The notes under the pieces were generated by a model that had not been told where the DNA came from, made no database searches, and saw only the letters and a list, made by a program, of their open reading frames with translations. Made by a program: the position numbers and the translations under genes. A stretch of DNA of 64,000 nucleotides from Chamaecyparis obtusa (lineage: Eukaryota > Streptophyta > Pinopsida > Cupressales > Cupressaceae). Location: NCBI GenBank assembly GCA_027943335.1, contig BSBK01002163.1:1-64000 (forward strand). The letters run 5' to 3'. Below, in pieces: positions 46,784-58,526 of the stretch; position 1 is the stretch's first letter, and every line of letters starts with the position of its first letter.

Positions 46784-48970
46784 CTAGTGAAGTGTGCTTG
46801 AAGGGTCATCTCTCTGCTTGAGGGTGTTCAATATTGCTTCATGATCAATAGCACTAATAGTCCAAAGTTTTGTTGTCTTTGGTTTTCCTCGATGTTTGAA
46901 CAACTTAACATTGCCTACTATAACAAGGTATGAATACATGAGAATGGTTTTGTGCTTCTTCTAGTCTTCAAATGTAGGAATGACATTATTTATAATCATA
47001 TGCACAACCATGTTCCTACAACAATACATGATTATGTTCGATTGTGAACATATCATCATCTATCATCAATTGTGAAATTTTATTCTTTCCTCGTACACAA
47101 CATGCTAATCAGTAATCCAATCTCTCATCATTCTCTTATGGTGCAACCAATGCAAAAACATGTCCTTGTTGTAGAAGATCTGAAAGATGGTCGTAGTTGA
47201 AAGTGAACAATCCATGTCATCATTTATTATAGAGACCATGATAGATAAAGGAGTTAGATAATATGAAGCCATCATATCAACCCACTCACTTGAATCACAC
47301 TAATCCCAATAACACTAGAGACACCTTAGACAATAACAATCCAACTCTCATGTCCAAATGGTCCATGTACTAGCATCTAAGCTTTGAAATGAATACATTT
47401 TTGAATAATCTTTCATAGTTTCACAATCCAACCTATCTCCTATTGTTCCGAACTCAACCAACCAAAAGAATCTACACACTGCTGAATTAAGAGTCCCCCT
47501 GTGATAATGATGAAGTATACCAATCAACAATAGAAGGAGCATCAAGGAGTTTTGCACCTGAAATCCTTAGTTGCTCCTTAACTAGAGCTCTCGTTATGCA
47601 TAAACTTGCTCCATCATTCTCCCCTTTTCCATGACCAACCTAAAAAAACTCCAAATATGAGGTACACCTCTCTCCACATGCATTCTACATAACCAATAAA
47701 ACATACAAGAATTTTTTAATTGACCTGTGCAGTTATCTGACCAAATCAGATGTCTATTCATAGTAATATTATTTTCCCACACCCACTCAAAATAATTCTC
47801 AAAGAAATGTCTAACATACTTGTGAGAGTGAGATCTATCATCTCTCATATGAAAATGGGACTCTCTGATTATCTTCTCATCATCTTCTATACTATCAAGG
47901 GAATGTCTATATGTTATGTGCACACAAATAGAAACCTAAATAGAATTGTAATATTGATCTTGCAACTCATTTTGGGGCTGAAATGTATAGTTCTCTACAA
48001 AGTCAACAACCAATATAATAGTGCCAATCAGGAAAGTGTCCTCACACATAACAAATTGTTGATCCAACCACTACGACCTATGACTATGCCTTGCATACTT
48101 GTAAAAATGATTCTTTCTCAAATCTGAAATAAAATCAGCTACATTGCATTCTTTTGTAACCAACTCACATCTAGAGCCTTCACCTCCACTTTTCAATGTA
48201 TATTTAACAGTTTCATATACCTTTCTTTGGATAATTTTCTTTCCAAAATTGTGTTCACAACCCTCATGAAAATATTCAAAAAAATTGACTAGTCCACCAC
48301 ACTATGAGAACTTGTCATTTAAGAAATCTTTTCTATAAAAGAAACATCCATCATCTCTAGGACATAAAAAATGATCTAGCAAGTCTCTTGATGATTTTGG
48401 AAGAGCACTTGCACCATACTCCTCCAACATTTCACTAGTATCCAAAGTAGAATGAAGGGATCGTAACAGTTCATTGTGCATTGAAAACTCCACATGATAT
48501 TTGCAACAACAAGTATTTCGATCTTAAGAGGCACACAATAAAAAGCTTGAGGGCTTCAAAAGCTCTTTGAGATATTTGCAATGTTGGATGTGTCTCACAA
48601 ATTTTTTTGAACAACATTGTTTGACTCACCTCCAAATAATGTTTGGGATGCGGGGTGTGGTCTCGAATGCCAGGTCTCAACTTGAAGACATCCTTCACAT
48701 TTGGTGACACTCTTGAGTTAGATTTCAAAAATAGTTAAATTTGATCCTTCACACCATTTCTAACCTTCTTATCACAATGTGAAAGTTGTGTGTGTGAAAA
48801 TTGTACCTGATCTGGAGACACAACACTTCAGTAAAACATTAGAGGTTAGCAAAAATTGAAATTGTGCAATAAATTGAAAGCTAGACTAACCAGGTGATTT
48901 ACTGCCTTCTAATAAGTGCAAGTATGATGTTCTCAAATTGTTATCAAGATCAGTGACCTTGACGACACCT
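46784..48970 (-). pseudogene. Decayed gene with DFVENY / WSDNCTGQ / GHGKGEND motifs (possible DDE transposase relic)
   Basis: Minus-strand conceptual translation gives a nearly continuous protein. Possible exons KVTDLDNNLRTSYLHLLEGS (48895-48958) and QFSHTQLSHCDKKVRNG (~48760-48815) precede NSRVSPNVKDVFKLRPGI. Then come a Cys block RNTCCCKYHVEF (~48480-48515), DFVENYTFQPQNELQ (~47960-48004), HMRDDRSHSHKYVRHFFENY, WSDNCTGQLKNS (~47710-47745) and PHIWSFF. GHGKGENDGAS (47607-47636) comes after one frameshift and ITRALVKEQLR closes this part. A C-terminal piece reads YSYLVIVGNVKLFKHRGKP to ~46784. About six stops and one or more frameshifts inactivate it. The acidic residues of DFVENY, WSDN and GKGEND lie about 89 and 39 residues apart, which would suit a D,D,E catalytic triad. 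I recall similar motifs in uncharacterised eukaryotic proteins, mainly of animals, but cannot name the family. Confidence 0.6.
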
Positions 48971-49855
48971 AAATGAAGGATTTGAATGCAAAAGATGGAT
49001 ATGGAATAAATGCAATTAACCTATTTTTAAAAATATTTTCTATGCAATTATGATGAAAACTGATATGAATCTATGATATGTAAAAATTGATATGATATGA
49101 AAAACTATGCAATATTGATCTCACAAAGCTTGGATTCGCAAAGATGATTCTTCAGTCTCCAATTTAGCAGCATGATTATGCAATTCTTGTGGATGATTTG
49201 TGAAGAGATGAGCCTTGATTTATAGAAATCCAGGGCTTTGGAGGTGCATGGATAAAAGTCATAAATCACTCAAATAACTCAGCTTGATTTTTGAGTTATT
49301 TTTAGATAAAGATAATTTAATTCACAAAAACATGCAAAAGCAGAGTTTAACTCAAATTAGAAGTTTAGATCAACTTTAAAACTCAAAATTGATGTTGAGT
49401 TCCAAAAATTCAATAACTTGCATTGATTTTCTGATTTGGAGTTTAACTGCTCTTTGATTATGCACATGGATAATTATGAATTAATAAATAAATAAAGTGA
49501 TTTATTTCCAACTTAACTGATTTTGGAAAATAAAACAATTGATTTATGGGTTAATCAATTATTTTTCAAACTTTTATTCAAAATTACAATATTAAAAATT
49601 GACAACTTGCTTTAATTAATTAAATAAGAATTTAATAAATTATTCATAGGATTTTGGATTTTGGATTTATTGTCAAAATTAAATAATACAATTTAGGAAT
49701 AAATATAATTAAATTAAATTAAATAATTAAGTGGCATTATTAAATCTAATTAATTAAATATTTAGAATATTCAATTAATTAAACTTTAGGATAAATAAGA
49801 TTTATCGCCAAATAATCATTAAATTAAAGATAATTAAGATAAATTAAGAATATTA
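48971..49855. other. Unassigned AT-rich sequence
   Basis: Very A/T-rich from ~49420 (many aattaattaaata words). No frame or element end seen. It may contain the 5' part of the gene relic at 46784-48970 and a junction with the LINE relic. Confidence 0.5.
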
Positions 49856-51501
49856 CTAGGAATATTCCCTAATGCGGAATTTAAGATAATCAATTAGGAT
49901 TCGATGATGTGCAGATGTGCCTTTGGTTAGGACTTTGATGTCAATTTCGTTATTGAAAACAATAGGAACATTACCATCAGAAGAAACACCAGCAGGTTGA
50001 ACAACCTCAGAACTACCAGTAGAATTGAAGGAAGCCCCCAAAGGAACAGTTCCAATAGCAAGGACATCCTCAAGACCAACATTATCATTCTTCTTAACAA
50101 CTATATAATGATCCAAGGAAGCATCCTTCCACCAAGATTTAGACCTTTTAGTCTTAGTCCTCTGTAATCCACACTCAGCCAACAAATGACCCATTTTAAA
50201 ACACTTCCTACATCTGAAGAGAATCCCTTCATAGTCCAAAGTTTGAATCCAAGAAGTATTTAAATAATGTTACTTAATCATTTTTGGTAACCCCTTAGAG
50301 ATATCCATCTCTACTAGAATACATGCATAAGTCGAATGCATAGTTCTAGAAGATTCTACATCTATCATCAGAAACTCTCCAAGAGCATCACCCACTGCTT
50401 CAAATAGGGATTCAACCCAAAGATGGAGGGGGAGGTAGGGGAGCCTCAACCAAATTGGAATCTTATTAAATATTTTAGAAGACAGGGAAAAATTAGGAGA
50501 CCAAGGTTTAATAACCAACATATTACAATTTTCCCAAGAGAAAGAAAGATTACACATAATCAACTTTCTATCTTTGACATTATCAAAAGTAGCAATAAAA
50601 AAACCCCTAGCCATGGGAAAGATATGAATAGAACTAGAAATAATAGGTTCCCAATGAATAGAAATCCACCTATGCAAGTCAACAAGGCTCGACCACAGAC
50701 CCAGGAAGTGATAGATAACACCAAAGATGAATAATCAGAGGTTGCACATTCAATATCTTTCACCACTTCCTCATCCAAAGAGATTTGGATAGGGTTCAAA
50801 AAAGGAAAAGGTCCCTTAGAAAAATCCAAACCAACACCAATCCAAACCCCACTAGAGTGAGTGGTAGAGGCCCCAGAAGAAACCATACCAGCATATGATA
50901 ATGTTCCCTTTGGCAATCCAACACCACCAAGAGGAACAAAACTAGCAACTGAGCCTCCAGTAGGGAAACAAGCAGAAGAGGAAACCCTAGTAGCTGACTA
51001 TGAAACTACACTAGTAGCTAGAGAGAGCTTCAAAGGCCCATCAGAAGCAACTGAAAAAACCCCAATAGACACACTAGCATCCAGTGAGATCCTTCCAGCC
51101 GATTAAATAACACCAGCAAGTGGAGGAGCCTTGGGTGAAACCCCAGGAAACTATGAAACTTCCAGCAACGCATTAGAAGACTAAAACTTTCCATCTAGAA
51201 GAAAAACTACAGTGGGAGGAGAATTTCTTGAAGTAACCCTAGGATCCCGTGAATCTCCCAGCAATGCTTCAATAGACTGGAACTTCCCAACAGGCAGCAA
51301 ATCATCTACGGGAGGAAAAACACTAGAAGAAACCCCAACATCAGGTAGAAAATCTACTGCAGGAGGAAAAACCCTAGAATAAACCCCAACATCAGGAAAC
51401 AAATCTATTGTGGGAGGAAAAACCCTAGAATAAACCCCAGCATTAGGCATCAAATCTATTGCAGGAGGAAAAACCCTAGGAGAAACCCCAGCATCCCGCA
51501 A
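49856..51501 (-). pseudogene. LINE (non-LTR retrotransposon) ORF1 relic
   Basis: The strongest part, 50677-49856, is a single frame with one TAA near 50262. It starts around MHRWISIHWEPIISSSIHIF and contains RGFFIATFDNVKDRKLIMC, VIKPWSPNFS and PIWLRLPYLPLHLWVESLFE, the features of the DUF4283 domain of plant LINE ORF1. A zinc knuckle CRKCFKMGHLLAEC (~50175-50216) follows, as expected (zf-CCHC_4 type). Upstream, after a frameshift near 50690, the frame from 51501 is Ser/Pro/Val-rich with SYAGMVSSGAS at ~50890. The protein would bind LINE RNA. ORF2 (endonuclease and reverse transcriptase) is absent downstream; the sequence becomes AT-rich instead, so this copy has lost its 3' part. Several stops are present. 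Confidence 0.82.
51300..51495 (-). repeat. 57 bp tandem repeat within the LINE ORF1 N-terminal region
   Basis: Three to four copies of a unit containing GGAGGAAAAACCCTAGAATA and AACCCCAGCATCAGG. The unit encodes a 19-residue repeat of the type GVYSRVFPPAIDLMPD on the minus strand; the length is a multiple of three, so the frame is kept. Confidence 0.85.
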
Positions 51502-53799
51502 AGCTCCCAGTATTCTCCCAATTCTATTCTCCTTATGTGTTTGTTATGGCACAATCACTGAGGTAAAATGATTTGGATGACATTCATATTTTTTTTACCA
51601 TTTGTTGAGGAAATCATGGAGGTGATTACTCTTCTATTTTGTAATCATTAATCCCTATGCAACACTTGGAGCCAATCAGAATTAGGGAAAGGTTAAGCAA
51701 CAAAATGAGTTAATCTGGATTGTAGATCTCAAATCTTGGAGGAATTCAGTTGTTTATATAAGATGCATTCTGAACCCTAATAGAAGTGTGTATGTGTGTG
51801 TGGATGTGAAAGGAAAGAGAGAATATCTTCAGACTAGTGAAGTATTTTGATTGAGTTTAGTGACCAAGTGAAACAGAGTAAAGTAGTGAAGGATAGAACA
51901 AAGATAAACTTGATAGATAAGATCAAATCAATACTGGAAGGAGAAGATCTATAATCAATACTTTATTATCTTTAGAAGAATCACGTAGGTATCACATCTG
52001 AACCCTTTAGTTACCAAAGAACCAAGGAAATAACACAATTGAACCAATAGTTGCAAAAACTGATACAATTTAAAAAATTAAGAGAATACCAGATTAATAT
52101 GGATCTCAATGAATTTGATATGCCCCAAGCGATGATAGATTTTCCCCAAGCGATGAGGTATTTTTGATGAATCAGTAACTAGACATGGTTGTTGTCTTGA
52201 TTACTAAGGAAAGATATGATCTAAAAATTTTGATTACAGACTTTGAATGATGTGCAATACCATGCCCCCTTTGGGATTAAAATTGAAATCTGACAAGAAA
52301 AGTCAGCATTGAAGTTTAGAAGCATGTTAATTGATTTGAGAAGTGGTTAAACACGTCCGGGAATGCATTCTACATCATTTAGAGGTCCAAAAGACCAAGT
52401 TTGACTAGGTGAAACTATGGTTTGACCATAGTTGAAATTTTGATAGTTTGATATGAAATAATCAGTTAAGTTGAATACTAGATTTCTATGATGATTGAAG
52501 GTTGATTATGCAAGCAGTTAATAATATAAATGATCTCAAATTTTGATTTTGATACTGAAAAAGGATTCTACTTGCTGTTTCGTTGGAGGAACCTTCATGT
52601 GAGATTCAGCTCTTGTTAGATTTGAAGAGACAAGTTGAGAATTGTTTAAGCATTCAAGTTCATTTATCCATTGTGAGATCATGCAGACATGCAAAATGCA
52701 AAGAAACATACAAAATGAAATGCAACCTAAGACCTAGGACCTAGTCACTGATCATGTGTCGATTTGTTATCATCATTGAAATTTTAGGTAACCGGATAAA
52801 TCAATACAATTCCCACTAGCTATGAAACCATAGACATATGAATATCGATTTGTATGCATAGGAATCAACACCCACTGGTCAACAACCATGGATATATGAA
52901 TATTGATTTTATTTTTGGAATGTCGGATTAGATATAAGCACCAAGGCATAAACACCAGGATGACCTGAATATCATGTCCATTTTGATATAGCAATTTGTA
53001 TAAGCATCAAAACATAAATGTCATGATGACCAGAATACACCTTGCGGTAAAAACACATCAAGCAGTCAAGAGATCATTCTAAATCCAATGTGAATTACCC
53101 GTAGTGACCCTTTATCATTCACCTCCTTAGGTAAGATCATGTTTCACAATAGGAGAAAGAACTCACTCAAAAAGACAATAGTTAGATCAAACTTCCTTGA
53201 GTTTTCTGGGTATCAATGGTCGAGGTACACATGGCCATCCAATTTGAGATAGAGGCACTTACAATCGGACACCATTTCAATCCAGAATTTCCAAAGTTGT
53301 TAGATTTTCACATACAAGCAGAAGATAAAGAAAAGATTATGCCCCTAGTCATCACTCTCTAAATCCTATAAAGGACATCATCGAAGAGCTTGAAGGGACA
53401 CAATATGAAAAAATCTCAATGTGAATCAGTAAACATGCAAGGAGATAGAAGCATGAAAAGCACAGATTGTTTTCAGTTTGATGTTCGATTGTGTTGTTGT
53501 AGATGCAAAAATCCTTTCTGGAATGAGACAAACTGACAGACTTGGATGAAGCTTGAAAGGACTCTGATTGGATATGATATGTCTAAGGTATACTAGAAAC
53601 CATAGGATATGACATTGATTGCCCCCAAGTGTTAAGCATTGATAAGATACAAATGCTTGAGCTGATTGGTGTACAAACTGACTTATTGAAAATAGGAATG
53701 CAGAAACAAATCGGGAGATATGTACAAACTAAAGCAAGACTAAAAGTTGGGAAAGACCAAGATTGCGCTGATATATGGAGCATTTTGAAACAAGTGGTG
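51502..53799. other. Unassigned sequence between the LINE relic and the Tat-type gypsy
   Basis: No coding frame of note. Small imperfect repeats occur: tttgatatgccccaagcgatga / attttccccaagcgatgag (52117-52160), and a phrase gcatcaaaacataaatgtcatgatgacc-like in two copies ~70 bases apart (52935-53035). The 3' LTR of the minus-strand gypsy element may lie in this stretch, but I could not match it to any right-hand copy. Confidence 0.45.
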
Positions 53800-54100
53800 C
53801 CTGTTTTGCTAGGTTTTCACCATCTTGGTAGAGATTCTATTTTTGCTACCAAGGTGCCTGTTTCTAGGTTTTCACCAAGGCACTTTTTTTTTTCTCATTT
53901 TTTTTGTTTTTTTGAATCATTTTTTCAACTTTTTTGTACTTTTGATATTTTTCAATTTTTTTGTGAATCATCAAGGTGCCTATTGCTAGGTTTTCACCAA
54001 GATGTTCATTTTTTTAAGGACTTTTTATGATTTTTATGATTTTTTAAGGACATTTTACCATAGACTGAATGCTTTAGGCATAGAATTTGTTCAGATAGAG
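53800..54100 (-). repeat. Repeats downstream of the Tat-type gypsy integrase
   Basis: On the minus strand the phrase GGTGAAAACCTAGCAA followed by AGGCACCTTG occurs three times (about 53800-53830, 53848-53885 and 53970-54003). The copies are separated by A-rich spacers (long T runs on plus). Likely part of the 3' non-coding region of the gypsy element. Confidence 0.72.
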
Positions 54101-54115
54101 AACGTTGATTGGTTC

Positions 54116-55189
54116 TCAGAATTGTTCTCCTTCAGTCATTGAGAGTTGATAGGCACTAGAGCCAAAAGTAGCAATGATAACAAAGGGACCCAGCCAATTG
54201 GTTTCAAACTTCCCCTTGCGTCCTTGATGGGATTGATTTTTAGGATTTTCTCTCAAGACTAGATCACCAACCTGGAATTCTCTATGTCTGACTTTCTTGT
54301 TGTAGCCTCTAGACATTCCCTTCTAATATACTCTGAGATGATCATACACTACTTATTTGCACTCATCTAGTAGTTCAAGTTCTTGCAACCTAGACACTCT
54401 GTAGTCATCATCAATTACCAGACCATGCATTCTGATTCTTAGTGATGGGATTTTGACCTCAATAGGTAGTACCGCTTCAGACCCATAAACTAAAATGAAA
54501 GGTGTAGCCCTAGTAGGTGTTCTGATACTTTTTCTATAGGCCCAGAGAGCTGGATTGATCATAAGATACCAGTCTCTTCATGTTTTATTAATTGTTCGGT
54601 GCAAGATTTTCAATAGATTTTTGTTAGAGGCCTCAGCTTGTCCATTCCCTTGAGGGTAGTAGATAGAAGACCAATGTTGTGTGATCTTGAATTTGGCACA
54701 TAGATCATCAAGGTCTTTGTTCTTGAATTGTCCACCATTATCTGTGATTATGGAATGAGGTATCCCATATCTACATATGATATAGTTCAATATGAACATA
54801 GATATCTATTTCCTAGTTTCTTGTGTCAAAGGGACTGCTTCTACCCATTTTGTAAAATAATCTTTAGCAATGATTATATGGGTATATCCATTAGAAGAGT
54901 GTGGATAGATAGCACCTATAAGATCAAAATCCCATTGTTGAAAAGGCCATTGTGTTGTGAAGGGAATTAGATCTCTCTCTGGAGCATGAATCAAGTTACC
55001 ATGCACTTGGCACTTTTGACAACTTTTAGTAAACTTGATTGAATCTTTCTCCATTTCAGGCCAATAGTACCCTGCCCTAATAAGTTTTCGAGCTAGTGTT
55101 AAACCATTCAAGTGTGACCCACAAATACCATCATGGACTTCCTCTAATGCATGTTGAGACTCTTCTTGTTCTAAACATCTAAGTAGCAT
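54116..55189 (-). pseudogene. Integrase of the Tat-type gypsy
   Basis: The zinc-binding region reads EVHDGICGSHLNGLTLARKL then SCQKCQVHGN (HHCC pattern). The catalytic core has WDFDLIGAIYP, ITDNGGQFKNKDLDDL and the glutamate in PQGNGQAEASNKNLL, giving D, D and E. The C-terminal part contains RHREFQVGDLVLRENPKNQ and GKFETNWLGPFVI, the usual GPY/F-like module. Stops at ~54804, 54575 and 54350 interrupt one frame. There is no chromodomain, unlike gypsy D. Confidence 0.92.
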
Positions 55190-55501
55190 ACCATCTAGAC
55201 CTCATTTGTATAGATCGTGACCAATGATGACATATCGGGAGGCATTACAGATAAAGTATCTCTTTTCATGGCGGTTGAAGGTATCGGGAATGATTTGGTC
55301 TTGGAGATAGGAAAATAGGTTTTTGTATCTAGATGAATCATGACCTACAACGGTTCAAATCATGTGGGTTTTAGGGGAGTCATATGCAGGATAAGATAGT
55401 GCTTCCACCAGGAACTCATAGCATAGCTCATGTTCAGGCTGCTATAATAAAGTAGATAGTGTAGCCATTGTATCGGCTGCCTTGTTCTCCATTTTAGGAA
55501 T

Positions 55502-55850
55502 TTACTCAAATGTGATAGATATGCAATATTTCTTAAGATCATCTACCATTCTCTTGTAAGGAATGAGATTTTCATCTTTAGTTTGGTACACATCATTGAC
55601 TTGATGAATAAAAAGTTGAGAGTCTCCATGAATGTGTAGCTCTGTTACTCTCCATTCAATTGCTATTTTCATACCATTCAAAAGGGCTTCATATTCTGCA
55701 ATATTGTTTGTGCAAGGAAACTTTAATCTGAATGCTTTTGGGATTGAGTATCCTTGAGGAGTTATGAACAATATGCCTACTCCATATCCATTCTATGTTT
55801 AGGAGCCATCAAAGAATAATTTTCATTCTCTATAAGAAAGAGTCATGATA
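55502..55850 (-). pseudogene. Second (ancestral-type) RNase H of the Tat-type gypsy
   Basis: Contains KLFFDGS (~55800-55820), then FPCTNNIAEYEALLNGMKIA and LHIHGDSQLFIHQVNDVYQT. The D, E and D residues of these blocks are those of the RNase H catalytic set in the extra domain typical of Tat elements. Two TAG codons near the start and a stop at ~55500 damage it. The stretch 55190-55500 between it and integrase has stops and no clear motif. Confidence 0.88.
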
Positions 55851-55942
55851 GAGGAATCTGGAAATTCCATTTGCATTGGTGTATTATCAATCATAGGTGC
55901 ATTTGCTAATTGATCAGCAATAACCTACCCTTTGATAGCTTT

Positions 55943-56209
55943 TCATTCCACATATTCAATGTCAAATTCACTTAAGAGCATAACCCATTTAGCTAATCTA
56001 CCTGTGAGGGTAGCTTTGCTTAGGAGGTACTTGAGCAGATCAATTTTAGCTACCAATTGTGTGGCATGAGCTAACATGTAGTGTCTCATTTTCTGTGATG
56101 CAAAGATCACAGCTAGACAAGCTTTCTCAATCATTGAATAGTTCTTCTCATATGCAACCAATGTTCTACTGATATAGTATATAGCTCTTTCCTTTTTGTT
56201 CTCATCGTG
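55943..56209 (-). pseudogene. First RNase H of the Tat-type gypsy
   Basis: Reads KNYSMIEKACLAVIFASQKM and KATLTGRLAKWVMLLSEFDI, the conserved end of the gypsy RNase H. It follows a stop at ~56209 in the same frame as the reverse transcriptase C-terminal part. Confidence 0.87.
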
Positions 56210-57873
56210 TTATGCTAGCAATGCCCCCAGTGATGTATATGTTGCAGAGACATATAAGATCAATGGCTTCCCATGAATAGGAGGCATCAAGATAGGAGGA
56301 TTTGATAGATACTTCTTGATATGGTCAAAATTTTTCTCACATTCTTCATTCCATGCAAAGGTCACACCTTTATGTAATGTTTTTGTAAAAGGCTGTGATA
56401 TGTCCGCTAGCTGTGATATGAATCTTCTGATAGATTGAACTCTTCCTTGCAATGTCCTCATCTGACTGATATTCTTAGGGCGTTGCATCTCCATTATAGC
56501 CTTTAGTTTAGCTGGATCAACTTCAATCCCCTTCTTTGAAACTATGTATCCTAAGAGGTTTCTAGGAGTGACACCAAAAGCACACTTCTTAGGATTTAGT
56601 CAGAGACTAAACTTTTCCATTCTATCTAGGATCATGCTCAAGTCTTTTAGATGTTCAATTCTAATCATAGATTTTGCTAAAGTATCATCAACATAATCTT
56701 CCATAGTTTGATGCATCATGTCGTGGAAAATAGATGTCATTACTCTTTGATATGTAGCACCAACATTTTTAAGCCCAAATGGCATGACATTCCAATAGAA
56801 GGTGCCCCATGCACATGTGAAAGTAGTTTTCTCTGATCCTCTAGAGCAATTTTTATTTGGTTATATCTAGAGAAACCATCCATTAAGGAATACATCTCGA
56901 AACCCGTAGTCATGTCCACTATCATATCAATCTTGGGTAGTGGAAAATCATCCTTAGGGCACGCTTTATTCACATCTCTAAAGTCTGTGCACACTCTGAT
57001 TGAACCATCTGGTTTAGAAATATGTACAATATTGGAGATCCACTTTGCATAGTCAATAAATCGGATGAATTCATCTTTCAGGAGCTTCTCTAATTCAGCT
57101 TTTACCAAGAGTGCAACATGAGGATGCATCTTTCTCAATTTTCGCTTGATAGGTTTGACATTTGGAGCAATAGATAAATGATGCATTATGAGATTAGGAT
57201 CCAATCCTGGCATATCTAAATATTTCCATGCAAAGTTGATCTTCTTCTTTGTTAGGAATGTTGTAATTTTTTGCTTCTCTTCTTCTGATAATGATTGTGC
57301 GACATGTACCAATTGTGGTTCTTCTATTGTACCTAAATTGATAGATTGAGTGGGCTCAATTAGAACTGGAGATCTGTCCTGTAAATGACTCAAAAGGACA
57401 TCAAATATCTCATCCTTAGGCACCAAAGAGAGGTTTTCACCTTTGGATACATCTTTTATTTTTACTTTTGTAGGTTTTGAGACTGCCACAAAGTGGTTTT
57501 CACCCTCATAACTCTTTTTCTTTTTCTTTTTATTCTTATTTTTTTGACTAAGATACTTGATGTCTGACTCCATCATGCTAATTCTTAGTTCACTAATGGA
57601 AGTCCTCATAGGCTCAACTACATTGAGGTAGCAAGCAAGGGCATAGTCATTCGAGAAGGTATAAATACCATGGCTTGGATTTGTGGAGGTTTGATCAATA
57701 AGTTCTGGATATTTGATAGTCAAAGTAGGGAAAGATTGGGAGATAGTGTTTACAGATAAGGATCTGTGATCATTGGTCCTAACCTGACACTCAAGTTCAA
57801 AGGTGATATTACAAATTAAGACATTCAATTCATGAATAGGCTCAATGTCATCGTAGGAGTCCAATTCAGCCAT
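56210..57873 (-). pseudogene. Reverse transcriptase of the Tat-type gypsy
   Basis: The frame from ATG 57873 first holds a linker (MAELDSYDDIEPIHELNVLI) and then the start of reverse transcriptase: AELEKLLKDEFIRFIDYAKW, VHISKPDGSIRVCTDFRDVN, and PKDDFPLPKIDMIVD followed by SLMDGFSRYNQI with a catalytic Asp. A 1-base frameshift near 56830 leads to MPFGLKNVGATYQRVMTSIF and the YVDD catalytic box (~56690). The thumb region and PPILMPPIHGKPLILYVSAT follow. It would copy the element RNA into DNA inside the particle. Confidence 0.92.
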
Positions 57874-58526
57874 AGGTGGATCAGACTCGATAGGTTCCTC
57901 ATTTCACTCTAGACTTACATTGGGATTAGGTGCATATTGGTGAATAACTTCAACATGTTTCTCTATAATAAGCTCATCTTCATCTAGTTCTAGAATGGCT
58001 CCCCATTCATAGTCATTTGATTTAGCTTCTAATTTAGGATCTCTAGGAAATCTTAGAACATGAGTAAAGTCAGGGTGAATACCCCAGAAGGGTTACCCTC
58101 AGATTCTGATTTGAATTCATACTCATGGGAATCTATCTCAGAATCACTACCACTTCCCTCTTCTTGATTGTTTTTGAGATTAGCTGGTTCTTGTGTTGCA
58201 ACTATCTCCTGATTGATAGTAGGTTCTTGTGTTTCTACTACATTAATTCTTTTGATTGGATCATCTTTATACTCAAGAAGGTCTTTGATCTCTTTAGGCA
58301 ATTTTTCATAGGGGATGAGTTCTGATGTATCTAAATCACTATCTAATGGTTCTATTTCTTCTTTCTTAAGAAGAGGTTCTCTTGGTGTGATCTAATGTAT
58401 GACATGAGAGCAATTACCTTTAAGGTGATAGGGTTTCTTCTTAAAGCCTAAGCCAACTTTGTCTTTATTTTCTCTACCAGTATGTGCAAGATGTGCCATG
58501 AGAACTTTCCCTTTGACTCCTAGAGG
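57874..58526 (-). pseudogene. Linker between protease and reverse transcriptase of the Tat-type gypsy
   Basis: Acidic, low-complexity coding stretch (for example NNQEEGSGSDSEIDSHEYEF near 58130-58190) in the gag-protease frame, with stops and a frameshift around 57900-58050. No domain recognised. Confidence 0.65.

Noticed and set aside
51502..53799. 3' LTR of the Tat-type gypsy
   Set aside because: I searched by eye for a matching copy in 61530-64000 and for TG...CA ends beside a purine tract and found none that I could support.
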